Position numbers and translations under genes: made by a program
The notes under the pieces: generated by a model
Database searches by the model: none
What the model saw: the letters and a program-made list of their open reading frames with translations, nothing else
Told to the model about the DNA's origin: nothing
Part shown: positions 1-13,900 of the stretch, piece after piece
Layout: the number at the start of each line of letters is the position of its first letter
Numbering within the stretch: the first letter of the stretch is position 1
From: Nematostella vectensis
Lineage: Eukaryota > Cnidaria > Anthozoa > Actiniaria > Edwardsiidae
Reading direction: 5' to 3'
Length of the DNA: 64,000 bases
NCBI RefSeq assembly: GCF_932526225.1
Contig: NC_064044.1
Location: forward strand, 9,164,801 to 9,228,800

Positions 1-310
1 CTCGTGGTTTCGGGTTCTCCTTTCTGGTTATAGCGACGGAAGTTTTCATGTAATTAATGACTGCAAAGAATACGTCAATGATTAAGCCATGCTTGTGGGT
101 CCAGCGATTTCCGGCCGAGAAATCGCACGACGGAGAGGGAGAGCACGCAAGGCCTGATGGGTATCCGAGTATTAGGCCACGGGCTCTACGATTGCTCAGC
201 GGCTGTTCTTTACTTTTGTACATAACTTAACTTGGTATATTTATTGTTGCATTATCGTCTTTATGTAGAAGACCATTGGGTCAGAAGTTAACAGGTATCC
301 GAGCATGGTA
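1..310. repeat. Upstream block of gene A, duplicated at 18910-19340
   Basis: This stretch aligns by eye with 18910-19340: both carry 'ctggttatagcgac', 'gttttcatgtaa', 'agccatgctt', 'acgacggagaggga' and 'cataactta', in the same order. It is the left edge of a tandem duplication whose second copy starts near 18910. It probably contains 5' flanking sequence of gene A. No coding signal is seen. Confidence 0.75.
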
Positions 311-339
311 TCAAGCTAGTTACTTATAGTGGCTTATAA

Positions 340-510
340 AGGAGGAACCTCAATATAGCGACACCCGATGTAACGATACTCTCGATATGACAATACTCGA
401 TATAGCGACACTCTCGATACAGCGACACTCGATATGACAATGCTATCGATATAGCAACACTCGATATTCTCGATATTGCGACACTCGATATGACTATACT
501 CCCGTTATAT
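340..510. repeat. Minisatellite, unit about 17 bp (cgatatagcgacactc)
   Basis: Imperfect tandem copies of a 16-18 base unit containing 'gatatagcgacactc', with 'gatatgacaatactc' variants. It lies upstream of gene A and is not coding. Confidence 0.8.
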
Positions 511-529
511 ACACTCAAAATAACGATAT

Positions 530-905
530 GCTGAGGGAGTTGGGGTGGGGCGATGCCGTGGGGTTGAGGGTGAGATGACACTGGGGAGTGGGGGCGAGGC
601 GATGCTGAGGGAGTGGGGGTGGGGCGATGCTGAGGGAGTGGCGATGCTGAGGGAGTGGGGGAGGGGCGATGCTGAGGGAGTGGGGGAGGGGCGATGCTGA
701 GGGAGTGGGGGAGGGGTGATGCTGAGGGAGTGGGGGTGGGGCGATGCTGCGGGAGTGGGGGAGGGGTGATGCTGAGGGAGTGGGGGTGGGGCGATGCTGA
801 GGGAGTGGGGGAGGGGCGACGCTGAGGGAGTGAGGTGGGGCGATGCTGAGGGAGTGTGGATGGGGCAATGTTGAGGGAGTGGGGGATGGGGTAATGCCGA
901 GGAGG
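530..905. repeat. G-rich minisatellite, unit about 23 bp
   Basis: About 15 copies of a unit like 'gatgctgagggagtggggg'. Both strands give long proline/histidine/serine-rich reading frames, which are composition artefacts of the repeat. It lies about 1 kb upstream of the gene A start. Confidence 0.85.
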
Positions 906-1439
906 AGGGGTTATGCAAACCGCTTATTGTGAGAAAGAGTTCCTGATGACTCAAATCAAGGCAAGTGCAGCATTGTCTATATTATTTAGAAACGCACCAG
1001 CCATCAGGTTAATGTTCTATAACATAAATTCAAATACACCCCTTTAAATCTGGACTAGACTGAGAACTATCAAGACACCTGTCTAAGCTTGTTTAAGCCT
1101 GGAGTCCCCCTTCAGTTATTATAACATAACACATTAATAAATTGAATTTTATCCCAACATCTGAATCCTGCTGTTTAACTCTCTAGGAAGGTTAATAAAG
1201 ACCAACTGATAATATTAAATTTCACATCAGATTCTGCGTCCAATCGCCCGTTTGTAAATTGTGATAAATCGCCATCTAATAATGCATCTTAGTTAAATAA
1301 AGCTCACGTTCAGTAATTGAAATTCTTAGATTTTGAGATAATTTAAAAGTTATTTTGATTTGCATTCAACGGAATTGATCTGTTGATAGTAATTATAAAA
1401 GTATAAAACGCATTAAAATTAAATTTTAATATTTAATAG

Positions 1440-1930
1440 AATATCAGTTAATACTTTATTTACTGTGTGTTATTCTTTATGTATGCGTTCCAACCGGAAA
1501 ATCACTTATATATCACGTTTAATCAATAGATCGATAGGTGAATTTGATTATTTTCACGCTTTTAAAAGGAAAGAATATCAAAATCGCTTTTTATGCTTTA
1601 CATGGATAGCAATGCCTTCGATTATAAATTTTTGCTTGTAAATTTTGGGTTGCGGTCAAGAAATAACTGCTCATCTACGTGGGGTATACGTTCCGAAAAA
1701 TTAAACTTTTATATTTAATAACAGCTCTGTTTGCATTTAACTTATTAACTGTGTGTTTTCTCGTTGTCTTTTTGCGCATGCGCTGCAACAAAAACACTAT
1801 ATCTCTATATCTTGATTTTATCATTCTCAATCTCCTTTTTTATGGGGAGAATAAAAAATATGCTGGACTACGTAAGCTGTAAAACGAAACGCATCAATAG
1901 TAGTGTGGCAAGAGAACAATATCGGAAACG
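1440..1930 (+). promoter_or_regulatory. Proximal 5' region of gene A, shared with gene B
   Basis: This AT-rich segment matches 19440-20058 upstream of gene B, sharing for example 'ttattaactgtgtgttttct' and 'gcgcatgcg'. The conservation and position just before the signal-peptide ATG make it the likely promoter and 5' leader. No TATA box or start site can be placed with confidence. Confidence 0.45.
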
Positions 1931-4900
1931 ATGAAGTTTGCTGCGGTTGTTTATGGTGTTTTCCTTTCATTGGAAGGTAAGATTTCTGTTTTTATCTTTT
2001 GCGCCAATATGGCCTTTTAACTTTTTTTCTATTTGTTTTTAACTGCTAAATGCAATTCTCATCTTGTAGTGGAAAAGCACTAGAATTCGCAAAGTAAATG
2101 GTTTAGCTCAGATGTGCTAATATTTTTTTTCTAGTTCGTTTGAAGAAGTTTACCCATGTTGGAAGATTTTTTAAAATACGTTTATGTTATTTGTAAAATA
2201 CTATAAGGATTGCTGATTATATTCGCCAGCCCACAAAACAGCCCGATCGCACGCTTTGAAGGGGCTATAAGCGCGTTTACATAAGAACAAATTTTTGACA
2301 ACAATTACCCGCGAGAGGCCTTAAAGGCCAAAAGTACTACAATAGTTCGCGAAGTTCCAGACTTGTCCGTTTTCTTACGCTTGAGTTTTAAGAGGATGGA
2401 GGACTTGACCTTTTATAAATTTAAAAATGTGGAAAACCGTCGCGCGCCATCTATTACTTAAGCCTTTAGATGTATTCTTATCGCGAAATCATGGAGTCCC
2501 GCATAAAGTAATTTCCAAATGAGCAACACAGACATAGCACCAGGGAGGATTAGGGGGGAAGGTCTTTTTTTTTTGGCGGGGGAGGGGGAGGGAGGGTTTT
2601 TTTTGGGGGGAGGGGTGAGGCTTTTTTGGAGGGGGTGAAGGAGGTGTCTGTGTGTGGGGGGAAGGGAGGTGTGTGTGTTGTGGGGGAGGCATGTATATTA
2701 TGCAATCTATGATTAGTTCGATGCGCATTACCATACATAAAGCTTGTTACCTATGAATTGCGTATGAAAATGATTAGGGTGGATTTAGTTTTTCTTGGAT
2801 GTTCGATTATTTAATTTTAAAAACTTATTAAAAGTTTGAGAAAAAATAACACCGACAGACCAATTCGGTCATGTTGTCTTGTGGCCGGGGAACCCTGGAA
2901 ACTAGTCTTTTGATGCACCACAGAAAACCCGATACCATAAAGACGACACTTTATATACATATTTTGGATTTTGATATAGGTGCTTTTATATTCAGTTTTT
3001 TTCAGCTTAAAGATAACGGCACAGCCATGTGCATCACCATGGCAACATAGCAATATGACAAACAAATGCTATCTTGTAAACAATGACAAAGTGAAGCTGT
3101 TCCACGAAGCACAAAATAATTGCTCCAAGCTTGGGGGTCAGTTGTTTGTGGAGCCTGATAAAGAGAAATGGAAATCTCTTTTCTCGGAGATCAGTGGATG
3201 GAGTGTTGACAGCAAGTATTACGTCGGAATAAAGAAAAATGAAGATTTTGTTTGGCAATGGTTGGATAAAACACCTGCCAGTATCGATGGTTCAGGGCCT
3301 TGCGCCTATATTAATTTTTCATTATATTCCATTAATACTGTCAGTGGCAGTGAAACTTGCAATATGGGATACATTTGCCAAAAAGAACCTGAAGGTGAGA
3401 TTTTATAGCTGGTGCCTTAAGTGTTATATTACATCTTTTTATATGTTGGGTTAAATACACAAACTTTATCTCAATATTTTAAGCGATCTCTATCAACCCT
3501 GACCCCTTCGTAACAGTAAACTTTTAAATTTTAAAGCAGTGTCTTTAGATTCCTTTTACTAAAATTTTAAAAACATAGTGTTCTTTTTCTTGCATTGTGT
3601 CACATTCTATAAAGAAAATTTTCATCGATGAGGGAATTACACGGTAATATTCACTCGAAAAACGATATCGCACGAGTCGCGCATTGACTTTTTTAAGGTT
3701 ACATGGTAGTAATGATGATAGCGGTAATGGAATGTCAATGGCAATCATGATGATGATGATGATGATTACAAGAACGTTGTCGTCGATTAAAATTACAAAA
3801 TTGAATAGATATATTTTTTAAGTCGATTTTTATTATGATGTCTGTTTAACAGTACCGTCGTCGTCTGAAATATATACGGCAACAACAAGTAACATTACAA
3901 CAAGTTTGGCCAACGCGGCAACAACGGCAGCAGCGGCACTTAGAATAGCGGCAACAACACCAACACCAATAACAACAACAGCAACTATAGCGACAACAGA
4001 AAGAACAACATCAACAACAGCAATTTGGACAGCAACAACAACGACCGCACCACCAGCCACATATGATACAAGCATTATAACAAGTGCGACCACAACGTCG
4101 ACTAGCACGAGAAAATCTACAGCAGTAACAAGAACACCAGCAATAACGAAAATAATTACAGTAACAACAACAAAGACAGTGACCAAGACGATAATGGTTA
4201 CAAATACCATAGCAACCGCAACAACATCAACATTTTCACTACCGAAGGTGAGCAGATACGGTATAAGACAATCATATGGATGCGCATAATGGTGATGAGC
4301 AGAGGCGGATCTAGGGGAGGGGCAGGTGATGTGCGGATTCACTCCCCTCTTATTCTGGCACCCACTCCACCCTGAAATAAAGCCCTAGAGTCATATGCAT
4401 GAGGCGAGAGTATGAAATGGTTGATATGTGGTCATATTTTGGAATGAAAGGCAGAAGTGAAAGTAATGACATTTGATGATAAAACATCATAAACAATTTA
4501 GGTTCGCATGTATCGTAAATTAGGTTAGGTTGTAGGCGCGTACCCAGGATTGGCGGGGAGGGGGGGGGGGGTGCCCAGTCATAGGAATCACATGGAAAAA
4601 GCATACTATTCGAAGATTCCTTAATAAGAAATGACCCACTTTTTGTCCACCAGGGGGGGCCTGAGGTTGGTTAGGTTAGATTGCATGGTGATTGTGAAAC
4701 GAGATTGAGATCTTAACAAGTGTAATTCTGGTTATGTAATCTTGGCTTTTTAATCATTTATTCATCTCTTAGATCAACAATCTTATACAAGACTTGATTC
4801 AGCAACCGAAAAATGTTTCATTCGAGGTAAGGTGCATATAAAAATGATAAGAATGATAACCAACCACTAATAACTGTTTTTCTTAGGAGGCCGTGGTAGT

Positions 4901-7900
4901 TGTTGACAACATCACAAGTCTCTTAAACGAACCTCAAATTGACTCAAGGCTGGCCATCAGCACTTTGATGAATGCTTCTAGAGCCTTCGAGAAGTTCGCG
5001 GCTGAGTATGGCGCTAAACACCTGAATGAGACGAGCCCAAGAATTTACAAAGTTTCCTCTGGAATAAGTATTTGACTGATTTATTATTGCTTTTTTTAAA
5101 TATGTTTTTCGTAGTCGTCGTCGTTGTTTCGTTTTATGGTGCTGCTTCTTAAAGCCGCATTGTCACCAGTTAACTTCCGGAGTTCCGACGGAAACCTCAA
5201 CCGTTAAAGACAAAAGAATCTATTAGAATCCGAGATATTTAACAGGCCATCCGCTCTAAATTATCAGTCATATCTTTACAGAAACTTCCAATAGACACAC
5301 TGCTTTCACAATTGGTTGGTCCGGCGACAACTGTTATACTGCTATACTGACAATTATACTGAGTGTTTAGAATTGAAAGGCGCGCGGGTTCCCTGTGGAC
5401 CTAACCCATAATGCCCGGGGCGCGCGAAGTTAGTAAAGGTTCTTTGGAGAAGACATGTTTTGTTGACGCTTTGTTCGGTGTTTTGTGTTGTTGAAATAAA
5501 GATCGTATTTTTACCCGTGTGGAGGGAACAACAATTTTGAAATATTTTTCGCGTTTTCCGTTCAAAATCATCGGAGATTGTTACGTAATCGACCGGAAGT
5601 AAAACTAGTGAAAATACGGCTTTATTAACTGATGGGTGGTGATGATTTTACTCATATTGTTTGGAATTGTTGATACTTCTATTTGGCTTAGCGATGTCAA
5701 ATAACTTTAGCGATTCTCCAAAGTTGAATATTTGACAAAAAAAGGAGTTCTTGCGCGATATAGGAGCGGAAGTTTTATAATTATTTTCGAAATTACATCC
5801 TCCTTTTTCCAGATGTGCTATTGCAGAAGGTTTTTAAACCGAAGCATGCGAGGGATTTCGAGTTCAATTACACAAACACCATCAACGAGCTGACGATCCA
5901 AGCTAACATTCCCTGGCAGAACATCGACAACGGTAAGCTGACAGTAATGAGTTCCGTGATGTCCTGTTGAATTACCGAGGATAATTATGTGTCTAATACA
6001 GAAACGAAAAGGGCGTGGTCACTAATAATTGAGTGCAGGTAGCAAGGGGCGTGGTCATATTTAACTAGGAACAGGATAATTAGGGGCGTAGTCAAGATAA
6101 CCTAGCTACATGATAATTAGGGGCGTGGTCAAGATAACCTAGCTACAGGATAATTAGGGGCGTGGTCAAGATAACCAAGCTACAGGATAATTAGGGGCGT
6201 GGTCATGATTAACGATGGGTAGGATTATAAGAGGCGTGGTCATGATTAGCTAGCTACAGGATAATTAGGGGCGTGGTCATGATTAACGAGGGGTAGGATT
6301 ATAAGAGGTGTGGTCATGATTAACGAGGGGTAGGATTATAAGCGATGTGGTGTCATGATTAACTAGTTACAGGTAAATTAGGGGCGTGGTCATGAATAAC
6401 GAGAGGGTAGGATTATAAGTGGTGTGGTCAATATTAAATAGCCACAGGATAGTTAGGGGCGTGGTCATGATTAACGATTGGTAGGATGATAAGTGGTGTG
6501 GTCAAGATTAACGATGGGTAGGATTATAAGAGGTGTGGTCATGATTAACTAGCTACAGGATACCCTGTTTCTAAAACCTTTGCACTCTTATTAACCCTTA
6601 TTTCCTGGCAGGTGCGGTGATCCTTGCTGTGGTCTTTAAAAACTTCAAACGGACCCTACTCTCTACCCTACTCTCTATTGACAGGTCAGTGATTAACATC
6701 GGAAAATGATGTTAGACAAATGAAGTAAACAATATATCATTGCGCAAAGCAAAAGAACATAAGAGCCGTTGTTTAACAGTGCGAAACACAAGGTCCCGTA
6801 CCAGATCCTCAAATTGCTTGAGTACCCGACAATTTCAAGCCAGGATTCAATAGTCTAAAGTAATTTTGTTCATAACTTATAATGTGTTGTCTTCTCATCA
6901 GGTCTTTAGACAGTCACGTACTATCGCTAGTACTTCATCCAAACCCGAGAAGCGTCCTCAAGAAAAACCTGACCATGACTTTTGACCATAACAGCAAGGT
7001 ATGAAGTAGTTTTCTGTATTCCTTATTCCCACTGCTGTCCAGTAAGGTTAGCTATACTAACTTTTGGATTTGTTAGTTAAGCATTCCGAGAAAGTGAAAA
7101 TGAATCTACTAGAAGGGGGAGGGGAGTTGGGGGGGGGGGGGGGGGCAGCAAACCCCTCTTAGCCCCACCCCCCAACTCGTGCTAGCTCCAGCCCAGCCAA
7201 ACCTTTTCCAAATGTCAAACACAGGAGGAACAGAGTTTGTTAAGCTAAATAGGGGACTTGCCTTACGTTTAGAGGCAAAATAACAGCAACAAAAAGCAAC
7301 TTATTTAGCGCTTACGAATAAACGGTCTATTTTCATTTAAATGTTTTATTTCTTTCGCCGTTCTCTGGCGTGACGGGCGCCAGAGACAATAAACCCAAAA
7401 ATCCGGCCTCTACTTTGGCTGAAATGTGCCTTGTTTTGCGACGTGTGCTCTCCGTGTTTAATGAGAAAACCACTTCAAGTTAGGCTTTAAGGTAGGTGTC
7501 GACACCTAGGTAGTAGCTCACACTGTTAGTTTCAGAGAGTAGTTTTAACTCCAAAAGGGGAGTAAAAAAACGAGGTACAAAATGACTCCCTTTTTGGAGT
7601 AATTTTTTACTCCCTTTTTTCTACTCTCTCAAGGGAGTAGATTTTACCCCTGTAGGGGAGTAACTAAAGGGAGTGATTTACTAGGTTGCTTGCTATTACT
7701 CCATTAAAGGAGTACAATTTACCCTCAAAATGGAGTTATTTTTTACTCCTTTTTTTCCTACTCTCTCAGGGGAGTAGATTTTACCCACTTTAGGGGGTAG
7801 CTAAGTGGAGTAATTTACTAGGTTGCTTGTAGTTACTCCATTAAAAGAGTACAATTCACCCTCAAAATGGGAGTCAATTTTTACTCCCTATTTTGTTATT

Positions 7901-10900
7901 TCCCCCTACTAATTGGGTAACTAAAGGGATGATTTCAACCCCCTCCCCCCTGTTTTTGCAAAATGGCCGTTTAAACTCCACCTACTTCAGGGGTTAATAC
8001 TGAAGAAAGTAGAGTAATTTAGAAACACCAAGGAAAAGACGTTATTATGAATTTGACAAATCATTTAATTAAACAATTCAGTTAAAAAAATAACAAAAAT
8101 ATAAGTTGAAAAAAATGTTTGAAAAATAATAGTCATTTGACATAAGGTATCCAGGACAAAATTACTAACAAGTGTCCCAACATAACAAAGCTGAAACAAA
8201 CATAACACAATATTATTTTTCTATAACAACTTTAACAGCTTTTGAACATTACCCTTTTTGGCGTCATTACGGTTTTCCAAAAGAACTGCCTCCTCCTCCA
8301 TCTTTGTATATTCAGATAAGAAGCTAGAAGCCTAATGCCTCTATATGCACCATTTAAATTTGAACCTGGTAGGCTAGCTTGAAAAGATAACTAGGTTCTT
8401 CATATGCAGGGTTTACTGTGATCAAAATATACGGACAAAAACCTACTACAGTAACATTAGATATTCAAAATAAATATCTGGACAAATTTTAGGTGCAAGA
8501 CTGATTACTAGGTTTTTACTAAGATAAGTTATTCAATTTTGTGCTTAAAGTAACAGTTTATAAAGCATAGGCGCTTTAGATGTAAGTACACTGATTAGTG
8601 AATTAGTGGAGCTAAGTTATTTAATTTTGTGCTTCAAGTAACAGTTTATAAAGCATGGGCGCTTTAGATGTAAGTACAGTGATTAGTAAATAACTTAAGT
8701 TTACGAAGTTTTTATTCGTTTCTTGCGATTTACGCATTGATACATTCCTTATACCTCAAACTTCTTTCTTTTCTGGCTTTCAACTCGAGCACATTTTACT
8801 ATCTCTATCATAATGTCCTGCGAAGATAATAAGAGAAACACATAAGAAGGTACTATTGCTTTGGAAGATAACAAAGAATCACAAAACATATCAGTCTAGT
8901 TCGAGAAATCCGCTCACGAACGATGATTTGATGCTGAAGTTGGTCGCAAAAATCACATTTAGTATTGAACCTATCACATTATAAAGCCAATTACACACTA
9001 ACCTTTAACTTCAATCCATGTTCTGCCATCAAATCCTCAAAAAAGGTGGATTACGCGTAGAAAAGACGGGAATAAACGGCTATCTGTTTGGAGGTTATGA
9101 TAATGGATTTCGTTCGACCGTTATTATTTTGCGCCTTGGGCCCAAGCCCCTCTTGGCCACTAAAGCGAGGGACGCCCGGTACATTTTGGTTTTACGGGCC
9201 CTGGTGAGCCGTCTTCTATCTGCTACCTCTCAAGCAGACCTGCAACACAGCGTAGATCTGTTTTCTAGTGCCTGTAACAACTTCGGCCTCAAAATAAACA
9301 CCAAAAAGACGGAGGCTATGCATCAGCCAGCGCCTGGAAAGCCCTACACTGAACCTAACATCATCATCAATGGTCAAAAACTCAATGCTGTTGACAAATT
9401 TACCTACCTTGGCAGTACTCTCTCCAGAAACGTTGTCCTCGATGACGAAGTTACCAACAGACTAGCCAGAGCAAGCGCCGCATTTGGAAGGCTTCGTAAG
9501 AACGTTTGGAAAAGGAGAGGGATAAGAACAGATACAAAGATCAAAGTGTATCGTGCCGTTGTGCTGCCTACGCTACTTTACGGGTCTGAAACCTGGACTA
9601 TCTACAAGCGCCATGCGATGAAGCTTAACCATTTCCACACTACCTGTCTGAGGAAAATTCTCAATGTTCGCTGGCAAGAAAAGATCCCGGATACTGAGGT
9701 CCTTGCACGTGCAGGTCTGCCCAGCATTCACACCATCCTGAAACAGTCTCAGCTTCGCTGGGCGGGGCACGTAGCTCGTATGCCTGATGAACGGCTTCCT
9801 AAGAAACTTCTGTTTGGTGAGCTTCAGCACGGAAAACGCTGCAAAGGTGGCCAGAAGAAGAGATTTAAAGACACCCTAAAACTCTCGCTGAAAGCATTCA
9901 ACATCGATCGCACCTCGTGGGAGCTTCTGGCACAAAACCGTCAAGGTTGGCGCCGTGTCATTCGCAACGGTGCTGCGGCATGCGAGGCAAATTGGACAGC
10001 TGCCGCAGAGGAGCGTAGAGCCGCCAGAAAGTCTCAAGATCCCAAAGCTGCAACAATACCATGCCCTCAGTGCCCCAGGCTTTTCCGTGCACAGATTGGC
10101 CTTATTAGCCATCTGCGCACCCACAAGCGTCCTTAGTCCCGCTCAGGATGACGGTGAAAATGAAAAATTGAACACGATGGTCCTCGTCGTAGCGACGGAC
10201 AAACAACAACAGCAAAGCGGGACTTCTTTTTTTTATAATCTCAAGTAGCATTTCTATTAGAAACAATGTATATTATTTTTTAATGTTCAAATCGGATCTA
10301 AGAATTTTATACAATTATCACCCTACCTATCTTTCTTTTAAATGCAGTACTAATTATTCTGAACGAATTTTGAAAGTACACCACATAAAACTCATGTTCG
10401 AGTCCAAGCCTGTCTTTGATTACATTTCTTATTGTTGTAGTATAGCTGACAATATATGCAAGTATGGCGAGGCCTGTTCTTGTATTGAAAATGTTCTTTT
10501 AGGATTTCCTAAGAATTTCCTAAGAGTTCCTAAATTGTAGAACTTCAAATCTTCTTCCTAAGATTTTCTTATCCAAATTATTTCAATTTTCTGGTCTACT
10601 GCTTATACTAAGAAATCCTAGGAATTTTTAGGAAGTTTAATCATATTTTGTTGTTTTAATCGAACTTAGGAAATGTTAGGAAACTCCTAGGCACAGGGTA
10701 GAGTTTTTTGTCTCAATACCAATAAATACGATAAATTATTATTTTTATCTTTTGTCTTATATAATAAAGACTATCGTTTTCCTTCTTAAATTCAGCTAAT
10801 TCAGAGTAAAAAAACAACTCTCTTAATTTTATATATTTGGAGTGGTTTGTTACTGCTCTAAAAAGATACAGCTGGAGTAAAAACTACTCTTTCAACACGA

Positions 10901-13900
10901 GATGGCTGGAGTAGTTTTTACTCTTCAAAACCTACCCCCTAAAAGGAGTACTTTTTTACTCCATTTCTTGACCATCTGGAGTAAAAATAACTCTTTTCAC
11001 TTCAGATAGTTGGAGTAGCTTTTACTCTGCTAAAATTACTCCCAGAAAAGAGTACTTTTTACTCCATTATTTGACCAACAAGAGTGAAAATTACTCTTTT
11101 TCTAATAAACCTTCGATACTAATTCTCAGCAGAGTAAAACTTACTCCGTTAAGGGAGTAAACAAAAAAATTACTCCTCAGTGGAGTAGTTTTTACTCCAA
11201 TAAAGGAGTTCAAATTACTCCTTTAAAAGTACTCCATCGCAAAGAGTAGTTTTTACTCTCTGAGTAGAGTAAAAATAACTCCCTGAAACTAACAGTGCAG
11301 ACAACACACTTGAAAGTAGCACATTTCAGCCAAATTAAGAAGTTTCGTGGTTCATTATCAGAATGTAGCCTGTCTGTTTCTCTTACCCTTACTTGCAGGA
11401 TAAGATATTCACAGGTGAAGTTCAACGTTCTTGTGTATTCTGGAAATTCACAACGAGGTATAGTTTATGCACTGAACAGAACATAAAATTATCAATTCAT
11501 TTATCGTGTATGTAAATGCAGGTGATTTCCCTGAATAAAAATTAAGAGAACCAATTGGTTGACTGATGATTAGTTTTTAATGCAATGATGTCATGAGTTG
11601 TTCATGTTGTGCTTTTCATTGACTCATTTATTGACTTAGTGACGACATGAGCTGTTTTCATTTTGTGTTAGTTCGCCATCCTACTCTGGCTCATGGTCAA
11701 CAGATGGATGTACAGCGGTCTCATCTGACAATCACGTGACGACGTGTAGCTGCAATCATTTGACGAACTTCGCGATACTGATGCAAGTTACTCCAAAACC
11801 TCCCGTATGTAATGAGACGGGGAGGGCAGGGGAAGTTATTACATGACAAACTCCAAAATACTCATTCAAATTACTTCAAACACCCCGTATGTACTGAGGG
11901 GGGAGGGCAGGTGAAGCTATCACGTGACGACATTGCCATACTGATGCAAGCTACTCGAAAACCTAGCGTAGGTACTAAAGTCTGGTTCTTACTAGGACGC
12001 AAGCGTAAACGTAAGCGCAAACGTAAGCGCAACACAAGTGAGAATCGGTCAAACATAAGAGCAATTGCGCTTGCTCTTGCGCTTGCGTGAAAAGCGGAAA
12101 ATGAAGTGCGCTGCGCTTGCGAAAGGCAGGGAAAGCTATCACTTAACAAACATTACAATACTGATGCAGTTACTTCAAAACCTCCCGTATGTTCTAAGAG
12201 GGGAGGGGGGAGGTTAAGGGTTAAGGGAACCTATCATGTGAAGAACTTCTCGAATACTGATGCAAGATACTTTGAACTCCCCGAGTTTACTCAAAAAGGG
12301 AAAGGCAGAGGATGCTATCACCTAATAAAACACACACAATACTGATGCAAGTTACTCCAAAACCTCTCGTATGTACTAAGGGAGAAGGGCAAGGGAAGCT
12401 AACATGTCTATAGCCAAAAGTAACGACTCTTTATTCCACCAGATATCGCCCACCGACTCGTTCGTCCTAGACCTGCTGACGTATATCGGAATCAGTCTCT
12501 CTCTGCTCGGCTCCACTCTTACCATCGTCGCTTATTTGCTGCTCACGTAAGGGTTAACACGTGGTTAACACAGGGTAACGGCAACATAAAATGACTGCTC
12601 TTCGCGTAAGGGTTAACACGTGATTTTAGATTAACAAAAGGGTTATAGCTGGGCGCTAAAACGAGCATTTACAACCCTGGTAATTACTCGCTATCGCTTA
12701 CAGGTTACAGATAATTCAAGCAGAGCAGCTTGGAAGGGCTTGAGCTTTTTATAGCGGAACATTCGTCTAACTTTAAAAATGATAAATACTTTTAGACACT
12801 GCCTAAAGGCAGAGTCCAATACATGAACTTTTCATCCAGTGGTTGTCATATATTTGTCGTAGCGACCGCACGTGCCAGCAGACGCAGATTCGAGTGAACC
12901 TCGTGTTCTCGCTGTGGGCGGCTCATCTTTTGTTCCTCACCGCCATTGACGCCACGCGATACACAGTAAGGGAAATGTAACGCAACAAACAATTAGAGTC
13001 CATTTTAGTTTGCGTGACTATGTTGTGTTATGCAATAACGTTTTTGTTTGACCTCCAAACGTCGTTTTCTATTACTGTGATGCGATTGACGTGAAGTGGG
13101 TGACAAAGTCAGGACAATGCTTCTGTTGCTTTTCCATGTGTGGTGTGCGTGAAGCTGTGGTCACGCAATACACTTTTTATACTGTTCTGTAACGCAAAGC
13201 TAATCTTGGTTGTATTATATTTTGCAGGTTGTGTGCGTGACAGCGGCAGCAATGCTTCAGTTGTTCCTCATGGCCGCGTTATTCTGGATGTTGTTGGAGG
13301 GAATCCAACTCTATTTACAGCTCGTGCGCGTCTACAACGCCGACATGAACCTCAAACTGTGCTACATATTCGCCTGGGGTGAGTGACGTCAGGAAATTAT
13401 ATAGAAATGACGTCATTGATAAGTTAGTGACGTCATATGGTAACATGAACCTCAAACTGTGCTACCTATTCGCCTTGGTTAGTGACGTCAGGAAATTACA
13501 TAGAAATGACGTCTTTGATAGGTTAGTGACGTCATATGGTAACATGAACCTCAAACTGTGCTACCTATTCGCCTGGGGTGAGTGACGTCAGGAAATTACA
13601 TAGAAATGAAGTCATTGATAGGTTAGTGACGTCATATGGTAACATGAACCTCAAACTGTGCTACCTATTCGCCTGGGATGAGTGACGTCAGGAAATTACA
13701 TAGGAATGACGTCATTGGTGGTTAGTGACGTCATATGGTAAGATGAACCTAAAACTTAGCTACCTATTCGCCAGGGGTGAGTGACGTCAGGAAATAACGT
13801 CATTGAAAGTTAGAGAAGTGGTAATATCAACCTCAAACTAAGCTACCTGGGGTGAGTTGGCGCGTATCCCGGGGGATACACAGGATTCCCTCAACCCCCA

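Noticed and set aside
505-954. Pro/His/Ser-rich antisense frames at 505-954
   Set aside because: They translate the G-rich 23-bp minisatellite; no start context or splice sites.
2996-3010. Alternative gene A exon 2 acceptor at 3005
   Set aside because: It would place TAA at once in the frame set by exon 1; the earlier acceptor keeps the frame and a better signal peptide.
3833-4342. 169-codon antisense frame over the gene A stalk exon
   Set aside because: It is the complement of Thr/Ala codon repeats and gives only Val/Ala-rich sequence.
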